Shown here piece after piece: positions 1-7,883 of a stretch of DNA of 27,431 nt. The stretch is from Natronohydrobacter sp. Lineage in GTDB: Bacteria > Pseudomonadota > Alphaproteobacteria > Rhodobacterales > Rhodobacteraceae. Made by a program: the position numbers and the translations under genes. Below the pieces are notes generated by a model. The model saw only the letters and a list, made by a program, of their open reading frames with translations, was not told where the DNA came from and made no database searches. The stretch lies in assembly GCA_007118445.1 (NCBI GenBank), contig SKRP01000135.1, positions 1-27,431 of the forward strand, in the 5' to 3' direction. Numbering within the stretch: position 1 is the first letter of the stretch; each line of letters opens with the position of its first letter.

Positions 1-268
1 CTGCCTTCACGATGCCCCACCAGTCGATGATGAGCGCATTGGTGATGACGAGGTCGACGACTTCCGCCGCGCTCGCCTGGCTCTGACCCATGCCGTCGCG
101 TATGACCTTGCCGCCGCCGAACTTGACCTCATCGCCATAGCCGCCGCGTTCCGCGATCAGGTCGCGCTCGACCTCGATGATCAGATCTGTGTCGCCCAGC
201 CGCAGCTTGTCGCCCACAGTCGGGCCATACATATCGGCATAGGCCGCGCGGGAAATCCTGTAAGCCAT
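1..268 (-). CDS. ureC: Urease subunit alpha, N-terminal part (cut by window edge)
   Basis: UreC is the nickel-carrying catalytic subunit of urease, which hydrolyses urea to ammonia and carbamate in the cytoplasm. Only the first 89 codons are here. They begin MAYRISRAAYADMYGPTVGD and continue through LRLGDTDL and the GDEVKFGGGKVIRDGMGQ segment, the highly conserved N-terminal beta domain of UreC. The nickel ligands and flap cysteine lie beyond the left edge. The ATG lies one base after the ureB stop, so it is probably translated by coupling. The rest of the operon (ureE/F/G) is expected outside the window to the left. Confidence 0.97.
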   Translation of the reverse strand, partial: MAYRISRAAYADMYGPTVGDKLRLGDTDLIIEVERDLIAERGGYGDEVKFGGGKVIRDGMGQSQASAAEVVDLVITNALIIDWWGIVKA

Positions 269-269
269 G

Positions 270-575
270 TCAGAGCGCCCCCATCACAGCCGCATTGAAC
301 CCGTAAACCACCCGCGCCCCCGTATAAGGCACCAGCGCCACCTCGCGCGATTGCCCTGGCTCGAACCGCACCGCCGTTCCCGCCGCGATATCCAGCCGCT
401 TGCCGCGCGCGGCCGTGCGGTCAAAATCAAGCCCTGCATTGGCTTCGGCGAAATGGTAATGACTGCCCACTTGCACCGGCCGGTCGCCAGTATTCGCGAC
501 CATCAGCCGCGTGACCTCCAGGCCCGTGTTCAGCTCGATTTCAGTATCGGGGGTGATGATTTCACCGGGAATCAT
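270..575 (-). CDS. ureB: Urease subunit beta
   Basis: This 101-residue protein is the small structural beta subunit of the urease (UreABC)3 complex. It starts MIPGEIITP and carries the family landmarks NTGDRPVQVGSHYHFAEAN, the LDFDR segment and RFEPG near residue 70. Its length is normal for a separate bacterial UreB, not fused to UreA as in Helicobacter. It lies 12 bp after ureA and one base before ureC, so the structural genes are one transcriptional unit. No anomaly is seen. Confidence 0.97.
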   Translation of the reverse strand: MIPGEIITPDTEIELNTGLEVTRLMVANTGDRPVQVGSHYHFAEANAGLDFDRTAARGKRLDIAAGTAVRFEPGQSREVALVPYTGARVVYGFNAAVMGAL

Positions 576-587
576 GATGCGGCCCTC

Positions 588-890
588 TCAGCGGATAGGG
601 TGATGAACAGTGACAAGCTTGGTGCCGTCGGGGAATGTCGCCTCGACCTGCACCGAATGGATCATTTCAGGCACGCCGGACATGCATTGATCGGCCGTGA
701 TCACATGCGCGCCCGCCTGCATCAGATCGGCGACCGAGCGGCCATCGCGCGCGCCCTCGACCACGAAATCGGTGATCAGCGCAATCGCTTCGGGGTGGTT
801 CAGCTTCACGCCACGCGCCAGCCGGCTGCGCGCCACCATTGCGGCCAGTGACACCAGAAGCTTGTCTTTTTCGCGGGGGGTCAGGTTCAT
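588..890 (-). CDS. ureA: Urease subunit gamma
   Basis: This 100-residue protein is the gamma structural subunit of urease. It starts MNLTPREKDKLLVSLAAMVA and contains LARGVKLNHPEAIALITDF, the EGARDGRSVADLM stretch and the closing VEATFPDGTKLVTVHHPI, all typical of UreA over the full length. A ribosome site (AGGAAG) lies just upstream, and ureD ends 9 bp before the start. The order ureD-A-B-C is the usual alphaproteobacterial one. Confidence 0.97.
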   Translation of the reverse strand: MNLTPREKDKLLVSLAAMVARSRLARGVKLNHPEAIALITDFVVEGARDGRSVADLMQAGAHVITADQCMSGVPEMIHSVQVEATFPDGTKLVTVHHPIR

Positions 891-899
891 GGGTCTTCC

Positions 900-1709
900 T
901 CAGATTTGCCAGACACGCGGCAGGGGCGCGCGGCGCAGACAGGTCAGGATTTCAGCAAGTTGACGACGCAGCGGCCAGCCATCGCGTGCCATCAGCCGGA
1001 TCACCAGCCGCTCCGGCAAGGCCGAGGCCGCCGCCCGCACATCCTCGCGCGAAAGCGCAGCACGGGCGGCGGGCAAGGCGTCAGCGGCATCGGGCGCAAC
1101 CAGCACCACCACCGCCATGGCCCGCGCATCGTCCAGCCCAGCCGCGCTGGGCACAAGCCGCGCATCGTCCAGCCGCAGCGCTTCCAGATGCAGCGGCCTG
1201 TCCCCGCGCCGGATCAGCCGCCAGTCATGGAAATCAAGGCGCTGCACTGTCTCGCCCATTGCCGCACGGCCCAGCACGAGTGTTTCGGCCATCAGGCACG
1301 TCGCGCCGGGCGCAAGCGTGATCTCGGTCCGCCTTGTCGCACAGGCGCGGTCAAACAGGATGGTCTCCTGCGGCAGCCAGTCCAGATGCGCGCCTGCCCC
1401 AAGCTCCAGATTGACCGCAATTCGCGCCACACCTGCTGCCGCGCGATACACCCGCTCGGCGGTCTGGGTGGTTGCGGTCAGGGCCACTCCGGCATCAAGC
1501 CTCAGCCGGTAATCAAGCAAATCACCGCCGGTCAAGCCCCCGGACGTGTTCAGAAAAACGGCCTCTTTATCGTCCAGTATGATCGCCTTGGCCGAACCGC
1601 TTTGCGCCAGATCGACCAGCCGCGCACGCTCGCCACGCAAGGCGAAACGGGCATAAGCCTGACCTTTGCTGCGTTGCAGGCATGGTTCGATGGATGACAG
1701 GGCGTTCAT
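900..1709 (-). CDS. ureD: Urease accessory protein UreD
   Basis: UreD (UreH) is the chaperone that binds apo-urease and recruits UreF/UreG for nickel insertion and lysine carbamylation. The 269-residue product shows the family N-terminus QRSKGQAYARFALRGERARL, then LAQSGSAKAI, LNTSGGLTGGD near residue 55, and TQTAERVYRA. An open frame continues upstream to 1823, but I chose the ATG at 1709 because GAGGAAAG lies directly before it and homologues begin at this point. It is the first gene of the operon. A possible promoter with a TATAAT box lies about 125 bp upstream. Confidence 0.93.
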   Translation of the reverse strand: MNALSSIEPCLQRSKGQAYARFALRGERARLVDLAQSGSAKAIILDDKEAVFLNTSGGLTGGDLLDYRLRLDAGVALTATTQTAERVYRAAAGVARIAVNLELGAGAHLDWLPQETILFDRACATRRTEITLAPGATCLMAETLVLGRAAMGETVQRLDFHDWRLIRRGDRPLHLEALRLDDARLVPSAAGLDDARAMAVVVLVAPDAADALPAARAALSREDVRAAASALPERLVIRLMARDGWPLRRQLAEILTCLRRAPLPRVWQI

Positions 1710-1794
1710 TCTTTCCTCGCTTGCCCTTTGTTGCGCGCAGGCAGCGGGCAGAGGCAACGGCACCGATCGACAGGCCGTCTGCATCAAGTGAGAA

Positions 1795-1846
1795 GCTTCG
1801 CGATGTGCCTTTTTCATGGGCATATGTTCTAAATTATATGCGAAGC
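1795..1846 (-). promoter_or_regulatory. AT-rich island with nested inverted repeats and a possible ureD promoter
   Basis: In the 232-bp gap between divergent ureD and xth, an outer repeat GCTTCGC (1795-1801)/GCGAAGC (1840-1846) encloses and slightly overlaps an inner one, GCATAT (1820-1825)/ATATGC (1836-1841). On the minus strand 1838-1833 reads TATAAT, a perfect -10 box, but no good -35 is visible. An activator-dependent promoter for the urease operon is an inference. The rest of the gap (1710-1794 and 1847-1941) shows no gene. Confidence 0.4.
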
Positions 1847-1941
1847 AGAATCCGGCTCAGGTCTTGCCATGTCGCGCCTGCCCCTTGTCGCGCGCGCTCA
1901 GGAGTGGCAGGGTCGGCGCAACAGATCGAGGGCTACACCAG

Positions 1942-2751
1942 ATGAAAATCGCCAGTTTCAATATCAACGGGATCAAGGCGCGCGGCCCGGCGCTGGAGCG
2001 TTGGCTGGACGCGGCCCAGCCCGATCTGGCCGTGCTGCAAGAGATCAAATCGACGGATGAGACCTTCCCGCGCGCCCTGATCGAGGACAAGGGCTATCAT
2101 CTGGAGACCCATGGCCAGAAGGGTTTCAACGGCGTGGCCATAGTCTCGAAACTGCCGCTGGAAGATGTGACGCGTGGGCTGCCGGGAGATGAGAGCGATT
2201 TGCAGGCGCGCTGGATCGAGGCGACCGTCAGCACGCCGAAAGGGGCGCTGCGGGTGGTGGGACTATACCTGCCCAATGGCAACCCGGTCGAGCTGGACAG
2301 CGACGGCCGACCTGTCGCAGGTGGAAAATACGCTTATAAACTGGCCTGGATGGCGCGGATGGAGGCGCGGCTGCGCGACCTTCTGGCGCTGGAAATGCCG
2401 CTCGCCGTCATGGGCGACTACAACATTATTCCGCAGGCCGAAGACGCTGCCCGCCCCGAAGCCTGGCGCAAGGACGCGCTGTTTCGGCTGCCCTCGCGCA
2501 AGGCGTTCCGGCGGGTGATGAATCTGGGTTTCACCGAGGCATTTCGGGCGCAGACGCAAGGGCCGGGACATTACACATTCTGGGATTATCAGGCGGGAGC
2601 GTTCGAGCGCAATGACGGGATCCGGATCGACCATATCCTGCTCAATTGCCATGCTGCCGACCTGCTGCAGGCTTGCCAGATCGAGGCCGAGGTCCGCGCA
2701 GGCGAAAAACCATCCGATCACGTGCCGATCTGCGCAGAACTGGCGCTCTGA
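1942..2751 (+). CDS. xthA: Exodeoxyribonuclease III (AP endonuclease)
   Basis: This 269-residue enzyme of the endonuclease/exonuclease/phosphatase fold cuts DNA at abasic sites and removes 3'-blocking groups in base-excision repair. The sequence shows KIASFNINGIKAR (Asn7), the metal-binding Glu34 in VLQEIKS, KGFNGVAIVSK at 60-70, Asp159/Asn161 in MGDYNIIP, Asp230/His231 in RIDHILL, and the catalytic pair Asp259/His260 in PSDHVPI. The reading frame opens at 1816, but homologues begin with MKIASFN, so I place the start at 1942; its ribosome site is weak. It is a lone gene, divergent from the urease operon and convergent with the next one. Confidence 0.95.
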   Translation: MKIASFNINGIKARGPALERWLDAAQPDLAVLQEIKSTDETFPRALIEDKGYHLETHGQKGFNGVAIVSKLPLEDVTRGLPGDESDLQARWIEATVSTPKGALRVVGLYLPNGNPVELDSDGRPVAGGKYAYKLAWMARMEARLRDLLALEMPLAVMGDYNIIPQAEDAARPEAWRKDALFRLPSRKAFRRVMNLGFTEAFRAQTQGPGHYTFWDYQAGAFERNDGIRIDHILLNCHAADLLQACQIEAEVRAGEKPSDHVPICAELAL

Positions 2752-2779
2752 TCCGTTGGTCCGGCATGTCAGAAAGCCG

Positions 2780-2800
2780 CGAAAACGGCATCCGCTTTCG
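2780..2800. terminator. Possible bidirectional terminator between xth and the Slam-like gene
   Basis: CGAAAACGG (2780-2788), loop CAT, then CCGCTTTCG (2792-2800) forms a hairpin with one A-C mismatch. An outer GCCGCG (2776-2781)/CGCGGC (2817-2822) pairing is an alternative. The site lies in the 70-bp gap between two convergent stops. There is no clear U-tract, so this is a positional inference. Confidence 0.35.
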
Positions 2801-2821
2801 AGTGACACGCTTTGGGCGCGG

Positions 2822-4111
2822 CTAGAAATTCCGGGTGGCCCCGAGCGAGAGCTTGAAATTGCTGAATGCCTGCGTGGGCACATTGCTGCGTTGGGTTTCA
2901 AACCCCAGGATCACGATGGGTGAGAACCCGCGCATCGTGACATCGCGGTGCATCAACCGTGTTGTCACCCCCAGACGCGTGCTGCGTTCGGGCCCGTGTT
3001 GGGGCAGCAGCGGGTTGGCTTCGGCCACGCGGGTGCGGGTGAGGCTGGTTTCCAGCCCGGCCTGTACACCACCGCTGAATGCGTATTGCGTGCCCAGCGT
3101 AAGTGTCGCCTGGCTGCGCCGGTTGAACGCCGCTTTCGTGTGATGATGCGACAGGCGAAGGCCCGCCTCGACCAACATGCGCGGCGACAGGACATGCGAT
3201 GCCTCCAGCCGTGTGGTAAAGCGTGGCCCGTTCAACCGAGAGGCACGGGGATAGGTCAATTGATCCGCCGATGCCCGAAACGCCAGCGTCGTGCGGTCGG
3301 TGACGCGCCGCCGCGCCCCGGCATAGGCCCCGATGCCGCGCATGATCTGCCCGTCGCGGTCAAGCGCGCCCTGAAGCGCCACCCCGAGGCTGATCTGCTG
3401 CGCATGATCCCCAAGCGCAAGCAGACCCAGTTCCGCGCGCAGATGCCCGCGATTCAGGGCGCTGTTCTCGAAAAACTGGCCTGTGGCCATGACATGCAGG
3501 CGGGCGTGCAGGTCAGGTGCCAGCCGTGGCAGATAGGTGGCGCCCAGGCCGATTTCGGCCCCGTTCGCGCTTTCCACTTCCGGCAGGGGCAGCAGCAGCA
3601 GGCCGCCGATATCGACATAACTGTCACCGGAACGATGAAACGGGTTGGAATGGCGCACAGCGGCGATGCGCGCATGGCCCTGCCACGGTTTGCGGCGGTC
3701 CATGGCGTGCAGATATTCATGCACTCTTGCGATTTCGGTCAGGTTGAGCGGACCACCAAGGGCAAAACGGAAATGATGGCGGGCGCGGTCATCTTCCTCG
3801 ATCAGGTAGAGGGCGCGCGCCAGTTCCAGCCGGAAGCGTGCCGTCTGGGGTGAAAGCGTCACCAGCCGTTCCAGATGCGGCAGGGCCGCGCGCGGGGCGC
3901 GTTCGCTCAGATGGGTCTGGGCCATTGTCCAATGGGTGCGGATTTCGGCATCCTGCGCCGGGTCGCCCGTGTCAGAAATCGCCTGAAGCGCCGCAGATTC
4001 CGCTGCGGGCAGCACATGTTGTCCGTCCGGCGCTGATGGCCCCCCCTGCGCCAGCAATGGCGCAGCCAATACCATCAGTGCCAAAGCAAGGCTGACTGCT
4101 TTGCGCCTCAT
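2822..4111 (-). CDS. Slam-like outer-membrane beta-barrel protein with N-terminal TPR-type domain (DUF560)
   Basis: This 429-residue protein begins with a Sec signal peptide (residues 1-21, hydrophobic SLALALMVLAAPLLA). Residues about 55-135 form a TPR-like helical segment (RAALPHLERLVTLSPQTARF, then RLELARALYLIEEDDRARHHF). From about 150 to the end it alternates amphipathic strands and closes with ...LGATRNF; a C-terminal Phe is the usual outer-membrane barrel signature. This layout matches the surface lipoprotein assembly modulator (Slam, DUF560) family, which helps export lipoproteins or other proteins to the cell surface. No lipoprotein partner is adjacent, so the client is unknown. It is transcribed divergently from the PilZ gene. 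Confidence 0.75.
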   Translation of the reverse strand: MRRKAVSLALALMVLAAPLLAQGGPSAPDGQHVLPAAESAALQAISDTGDPAQDAEIRTHWTMAQTHLSERAPRAALPHLERLVTLSPQTARFRLELARALYLIEEDDRARHHFRFALGGPLNLTEIARVHEYLHAMDRRKPWQGHARIAAVRHSNPFHRSGDSYVDIGGLLLLPLPEVESANGAEIGLGATYLPRLAPDLHARLHVMATGQFFENSALNRGHLRAELGLLALGDHAQQISLGVALQGALDRDGQIMRGIGAYAGARRRVTDRTTLAFRASADQLTYPRASRLNGPRFTTRLEASHVLSPRMLVEAGLRLSHHHTKAAFNRRSQATLTLGTQYAFSGGVQAGLETSLTRTRVAEANPLLPQHGPERSTRLGVTTRLMHRDVTMRGFSPIVILGFETQRSNVPTQAFSNFKLSLGATRNF

Positions 4112-4278
4112 GGGGTCACTGCTCGTTTCTGCGACATTCTCTGGTCGCGTTATACCAAGTGATTCGCCTGTATAAGGTTAAAAGTCAAGAAAAGTCCGGC
4201 GTTCGACGGTGTTTCACCCTTTCTCAACCTTCTGCACGCAGCATGGGGCAAGGCGTTTTGCAGCCGGGAGAAGTGACA

Positions 4279-4620
4279 ATGAGATTACGCAAGCCGCGCA
4301 GGCGGGTCCGGGCGTCGGTTGGTGTTCTGCGGAACGGAAAACGCCAGACAGTCTATGTCGAAAACGTGTCCGAGGGGGGACTCAGATTACAGGGCCTGGC
4401 CGGTCTTCAGGTCGGAGAGGTCATTCGCCTCCATGCCCGCGGCGCTGTTTTCGAAGCGGAAATACGCTGGGTTGATGGCCAGAGCTTTGGTGTCCGCTAT
4501 CGCGACGGCTATAACAGCGGTGAATTGCAACGCTTCCTCTCGGCCTTGCCGCAGCTGACCAGTGGCAGGATGAAAGCGCGAACGACCTTCAGGGAACTGG
4601 GTGTCACACGGGGCGGTTGA
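4279..4620 (+). CDS. Single-domain PilZ protein (predicted c-di-GMP binder)
   Basis: This 113-residue protein consists almost only of a PilZ domain. The two ligand motifs are present: RxxxR at residues 7-11 (RRRVR) and N-x-S-x-x-G at 29-34 (NVSEGG). They are followed by the beta-barrel strands VGEVIRLHARG, VFEAEIRWVDG and FGVRYRDG. Such proteins change partner activity on binding cyclic di-GMP, often in motility or envelope control. The frame opens at 4159, but GGGAG at 4266-4270 sits 8 bases before the ATG at 4279 and the domain begins immediately after, so I use that start. Its 3' end overlaps the convergent LysR gene by 17 bp. Confidence 0.8.
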   Translation: MRLRKPRRRVRASVGVLRNGKRQTVYVENVSEGGLRLQGLAGLQVGEVIRLHARGAVFEAEIRWVDGQSFGVRYRDGYNSGELQRFLSALPQLTSGRMKARTTFRELGVTRGG

Positions 4621-5548
4621 GCGCGGCTGCCCGGTCGGGTGCGGCCTCGGCTTTGGCAACCATATCCTGCAAATGGACCAGTTCCCGGCGCAAACGGCGC
4701 AAGAGCGTCTCGGCAAACCGGTTCAGGCGGCTCACACCGCGATCATCAAGATGGCGGATCAGGTAGAAACTGCGCGTCAGGCTGAACTGATCCGGCAGGA
4801 TACGGCGCATATCTGCGGCGGCGGGCAGGGCGAAATCATGCACGACCCCCAGCCCGGCCCCGTGCCGGATCAGATTGAACTGCACGGCAACCGAATTCGA
4901 CCCGACTGCGACCCGCTCGAGCCCCAGCTCGGCCAGGTAATCCAGTTCGCTGTCGAAGATCATGTCAGGAATATAGCCGATGATCCGGTGATCGCGCAGG
5001 CCATCGGCATCGGTGATCGGTGGGTGCTGCGCCAGATAGCGGGCAGAGGCTGCCAGATGCAGTTGGTAATCGCTGATCTTCTGGACACTCAGCCGCCCGG
5101 TTTCCGGTCGCGAGACCCCGATGGCCATGTCCGCCTCGCGCCGGGACAGGTTGAAGACGCGGGGCAGGGCGATGATCTGTACATCCAGCGCGGGATTTTC
5201 CGAACAGATCGCGGCGATAACCTGCGGCAACAGGAAATTCGCGCATCCATCCGGCGCGCCGATGCGAATCTGGCCGCTCAGACCGGTCTGTTCTTCTTCG
5301 GCGGATTTGCCCGCTGCCAGCATCGCATTCTCGGCAGCAATGGCATGCGGCATCAGCCGCGCGCCCGCTTCGGTCAGCGCATAGCCCTGATGCGACCGCG
5401 AGATCAGCCTGCGCCCAAGCCCTTCTTCCAGCCGCGCGACGCGCCGCCCGACCGTGGCCGGGTCCAGCCGCAGGTGCTGGCCCGCGCGGCCAAGGCTCTC
5501 CATCCGCGCAAGCGCCAGAAAGATGCGTATGTCGTCCCAGTCGGTCAT
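4604..5548 (-). CDS. LysR-family transcriptional regulator, divergent from mmsA
   Basis: This 314-residue LysR-type regulator has its winged helix-turn-helix in residues 1-62 (DDIRIFLALARMESLGRAGQ, then DPATVGRRVARLEEGLGRRL, ending in ALTEAG). An effector-binding domain of two alpha/beta lobes starts near GQIRIGAPDGCANFLLP. The start at MTDWDDIRIF follows family length; an in-frame ATG at 5611 would add 21 atypical residues. It reads away from mmsA across a 114-bp gap that holds a perfect 16-bp palindrome, so control of mmsA and itself is likely by the usual LysR divergent logic. The co-inducer, perhaps an intermediate of valine breakdown, is an inference. Confidence 0.9.
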   Translation of the reverse strand: MTDWDDIRIFLALARMESLGRAGQHLRLDPATVGRRVARLEEGLGRRLISRSHQGYALTEAGARLMPHAIAAENAMLAAGKSAEEEQTGLSGQIRIGAPDGCANFLLPQVIAAICSENPALDVQIIALPRVFNLSRREADMAIGVSRPETGRLSVQKISDYQLHLAASARYLAQHPPITDADGLRDHRIIGYIPDMIFDSELDYLAELGLERVAVGSNSVAVQFNLIRHGAGLGVVHDFALPAAADMRRILPDQFSLTRSFYLIRHLDDRGVSRLNRFAETLLRRLRRELVHLQDMVAKAEAAPDRAAALNRPV

Positions 5549-5560
5549 GACCCAATCCTG

Positions 5561-5589
5561 GCAAGGTCTTGCAAATTTGCAAGGCTTGT
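5561..5589. promoter_or_regulatory. Palindromic operator in the LysR-mmsA intergenic region
   Basis: CTTGCAAATTTGCAAG at 5568-5583 is a perfect 16-bp palindrome. It is flanked by further half-sites, GCAAG (5561-5565) and CTTGT (5585-5589), giving four regularly placed arms. T5569 and A5581 also fit a LysR T-N11-A box. The half-site TTGCAA resembles the TTTGCAAA arms known for short-chain acyl-CoA regulators (ScfR/PccR), although the spacing here differs. Control of mmsA by either regulator is an inference. Confidence 0.65.
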
Positions 5590-5662
5590 TTGGAATATTG
5601 CCCGTTCCCATAGCGAATATGCAAAGCTATTCTGCAGGCCAGACAGACATGAGGAGGATCAC

Positions 5663-7162
5663 ATGGAAGACCTTTCGCACTGGATTGATGGCAAGCATGT
5701 CGCCGGGACCTCTGGCCGCTTTGCCGATGTGTTCAACCCGGCCACGGGCGAAGTGCAGGCGCGCGTGCCGCTTGCGTCGAAGGCAGAACTGGACGCCGCT
5801 GTCGAGCGCGCGGCCCAGGCGCAGGTCAAATGGGGCGCGACCAACCCGCAGAAGCGCGCCCGCGTCATGATGGCCGCTGTCGGGCTGATCAATCGCGATA
5901 TGGACAAGCTGGCCGCAAAACTGTCCTCCGAGCATGGCAAGACCTTTGTCGATGCCAAGGGCGATATCCAGCGCGGTCTGGAGGTCATCGAATATTGTAT
6001 CGGCGCGCCGCAGCTTCTGAAGGGCGAGTTCACAGACAGCGCAGGCCCCGGCATCGACATGTATTCCATGCGCCAGCCACTGGGTGTCGTCGCGGGCATC
6101 ACGCCGTTCAACTTTCCGGCGATGATCCCGCTGTGGAAAATGGGCCCGGCGCTGGCTTGCGGCAATGCGATGATCCTCAAGCCATCAGAGCGTGACCCGT
6201 CCGTGCCGCTGATGCTGGCCGATATCTTCAAGGAAGCCGGTCTGCCCGATGGCGTGTTGCAGGTTATCAATGGCGACAAGGAAGTGGTGGACGCGATCCT
6301 CGACAATGAAACCATTCAGGCCGTGGGCTTCGTCGGCTCCACCCCGATTGCGCATTACATCTATTCGCGCGGCTGTGCCGCCGGGAAGCGCGTGCAGTGC
6401 TTTGGTGGCGCGAAAAACCATATGATCATCATGCCCGACGCCGATATGGATCAGGCCGCCGATGCGCTCGTCGGCGCAGGCTATGGCGCGGCGGGTGAGC
6501 GCTGCATGGCGATTTCTGTCGCGGTTCCGGTGGGCGAGGGCACCGCAGAGGCACTGCGCGAACGGCTGGTGCCGAAGATCGAGGCGCTGAAAGTCGGCCC
6601 CTGGACGGCTGGCGATGATGTCGATTACGGCCCTGTCGTGACCGCTGCGGCCAAGGAAAACATCCTGCGGCTTGTCGAAACCGGGGTCGAGCAGGGTGCA
6701 GAGCTGGTCGTTGATGGGCGCAATTTCAGCCTGCAGGGCTATGAGGACGGCTTTTTCGTCGGCCCGCATCTGTTCGATCATGTCACGACCGAAATGGATA
6801 TCTACCGCAAGGAGATTTTCGGCCCGGTCCTGTCGATGGTGCGCGCCGAAACCTATGAGCAGGCCATCAGCATGGCGATGGATCATGAATATGGCAATGG
6901 CACGGCGATCTTCACCCGCGATGGGGATGCCGCGCGCGATTTCGCGCATCGGATCAATATCGGCATGGTGGGCATCAATGTGCCGATCCCGGTACCGCTG
7001 GCCTATCACACGTTCGGCGGTTGGAAAAAATCGGGTTTTGGCGATCTGAACCAGCACGGGCCGGATGCGTTCAAATTCTACACCCGCACCAAGACCGTGA
7101 CCTCGCGCTGGCCCTCGGGGATCAAGGAAGGGGCGGCCTTCAACTTCAAGGCGATGGAGTGA
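5663..7162 (+). CDS. mmsA: Methylmalonate-semialdehyde dehydrogenase (CoA-acylating)
   Basis: MmsA oxidises methylmalonate semialdehyde (or malonate semialdehyde) with NAD and CoA, giving propionyl-CoA or acetyl-CoA plus CO2. It is the last step of the valine branch. The 499-residue product has the family length and motifs: ITPFNFPAMIPLWKMGPAL near 146-164, ILKPSERDP at 171-179, GFVGSTPIA, QCFGGAKNHM (the MMSDH variant lacking the ELGGK glutamate) and the catalytic Cys near residue 281 in GAAGERCMA. The frame is open far upstream, but that part is the LysR antisense; the ATG at 5663 has GAGGAGG at 5651-5657. A strong hairpin follows the stop. Confidence 0.96.
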   Translation: MEDLSHWIDGKHVAGTSGRFADVFNPATGEVQARVPLASKAELDAAVERAAQAQVKWGATNPQKRARVMMAAVGLINRDMDKLAAKLSSEHGKTFVDAKGDIQRGLEVIEYCIGAPQLLKGEFTDSAGPGIDMYSMRQPLGVVAGITPFNFPAMIPLWKMGPALACGNAMILKPSERDPSVPLMLADIFKEAGLPDGVLQVINGDKEVVDAILDNETIQAVGFVGSTPIAHYIYSRGCAAGKRVQCFGGAKNHMIIMPDADMDQAADALVGAGYGAAGERCMAISVAVPVGEGTAEALRERLVPKIEALKVGPWTAGDDVDYGPVVTAAAKENILRLVETGVEQGAELVVDGRNFSLQGYEDGFFVGPHLFDHVTTEMDIYRKEIFGPVLSMVRAETYEQAISMAMDHEYGNGTAIFTRDGDAARDFAHRINIGMVGINVPIPVPLAYHTFGGWKKSGFGDLNQHGPDAFKFYTRTKTVTSRWPSGIKEGAAFNFKAME

Positions 7163-7173
7163 TCCAGAGCCAA

Positions 7174-7199
7174 GGGGCGCGCAGATGTCTGCGCGCCCC
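7174..7199. terminator. Hairpin terminator between mmsA and the alternative oxidase gene
   Basis: GGGGCGCGCAG (7174-7184), loop ATGT, CTGCGCGCCCC (7189-7199) make a perfect 11-bp GC-rich stem 11 bp after the mmsA stop and 23 bp from the convergent AOX stop. The U-tract is weak, as is common in this group. It can serve both directions. Confidence 0.75.
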
Positions 7200-7222
7200 G
7201 TTCCGGCCCCTGCTGTTGACGA

Positions 7223-7867
7223 TCAATCGCGCGCGCCCGCAGCGATCTCGTCAGCGTATTCGTGGTTCTTGTCGCGATGCCCGGCTTCATCAGCACGCAC
7301 AGCGATGATCAACTCACGCAGCCGCGCGTCCTGCGGCAGGTTCCAGTACTCAATCGCCATCTGCGGCGCAGGCACATTCTCGACCAGCCCGGCATCGACC
7401 TGATCCAGATATTGCGTATAGCTGATGACGGCCTCTTCCTCGAGATAGCCCACCACGCGATGCGCGGTCCGGGGCGCGACGATATAGAGCAGTAAATAGA
7501 GGTTGAAGAACACCCCTTGCCCCAACAGGATCAACCCGCGCTCGAGCAGGCTGGGCTGCGCGATCTTGATGAAGGCCATCAGATGCATCCGCTCGTTTTC
7601 GGCCTCGTCCAGCAATTCGCGGATCCAGCCTTCATCATCGCGGATTCGCCGCAGCGCCTTGAGATGCTGCAGCATCCCGCCGACCATGCCGGGCACAGCG
7701 GCCACGGTTTCCAGAACGACGGCCCGATGACCATAGCGCTTTGCAAAGAACGCATCGGCAAAGATGCGCATGAATTTGACCAGCCGCAGGGCTACGCGGT
7801 CGGACATGTCCTTGGGTGTGTGATGCCGGTCCAGGCGGTCGCGGTCAGGGTTGGCAAGATCAAACAT
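7223..7867 (-). CDS. aox: Alternative oxidase (cyanide-insensitive quinol oxidase)
   Basis: The product (214 residues) is a di-iron ubiquinol oxidase that reduces O2 to water without pumping protons; it is monotopic on the inner face of the membrane. The four-helix di-iron ligands are all visible: Glu53 in LETVAAVPGM, Glu92 and His95 in NERMHLMAF, Glu in YLEEEAV (143-145), and Glu194/His197 in RADEAGHRDKNH. Two hydrophobic helices lie near 55-66 and 110-131 (LILLGQGVFFNLYLLLYIV). Length fits bacterial AOX, which lack the plant regulatory-cysteine extension. GGAGG lies 6 bases before the ATG. It sits inside the valine cluster but on the opposite strand. Confidence 0.93.
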   Translation of the reverse strand: MFDLANPDRDRLDRHHTPKDMSDRVALRLVKFMRIFADAFFAKRYGHRAVVLETVAAVPGMVGGMLQHLKALRRIRDDEGWIRELLDEAENERMHLMAFIKIAQPSLLERGLILLGQGVFFNLYLLLYIVAPRTAHRVVGYLEEEAVISYTQYLDQVDAGLVENVPAPQMAIEYWNLPQDARLRELIIAVRADEAGHRDKNHEYADEIAAGARD

Positions 7868-7883
7868 GCATGCCTCCGATTTG

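Noticed and set aside
1710..1823. 38-residue upstream extension of UreD
   Set aside because: No homology-like pattern; the ATG at 1709 has a better ribosome site and matches the family start.
4601..5662. N-terminal extension that would make MmsA an 853-residue fusion
   Set aside because: The extension lies antisense to the LysR gene, has no domain resemblance, and a strong ribosome site marks the normal start at 5663.
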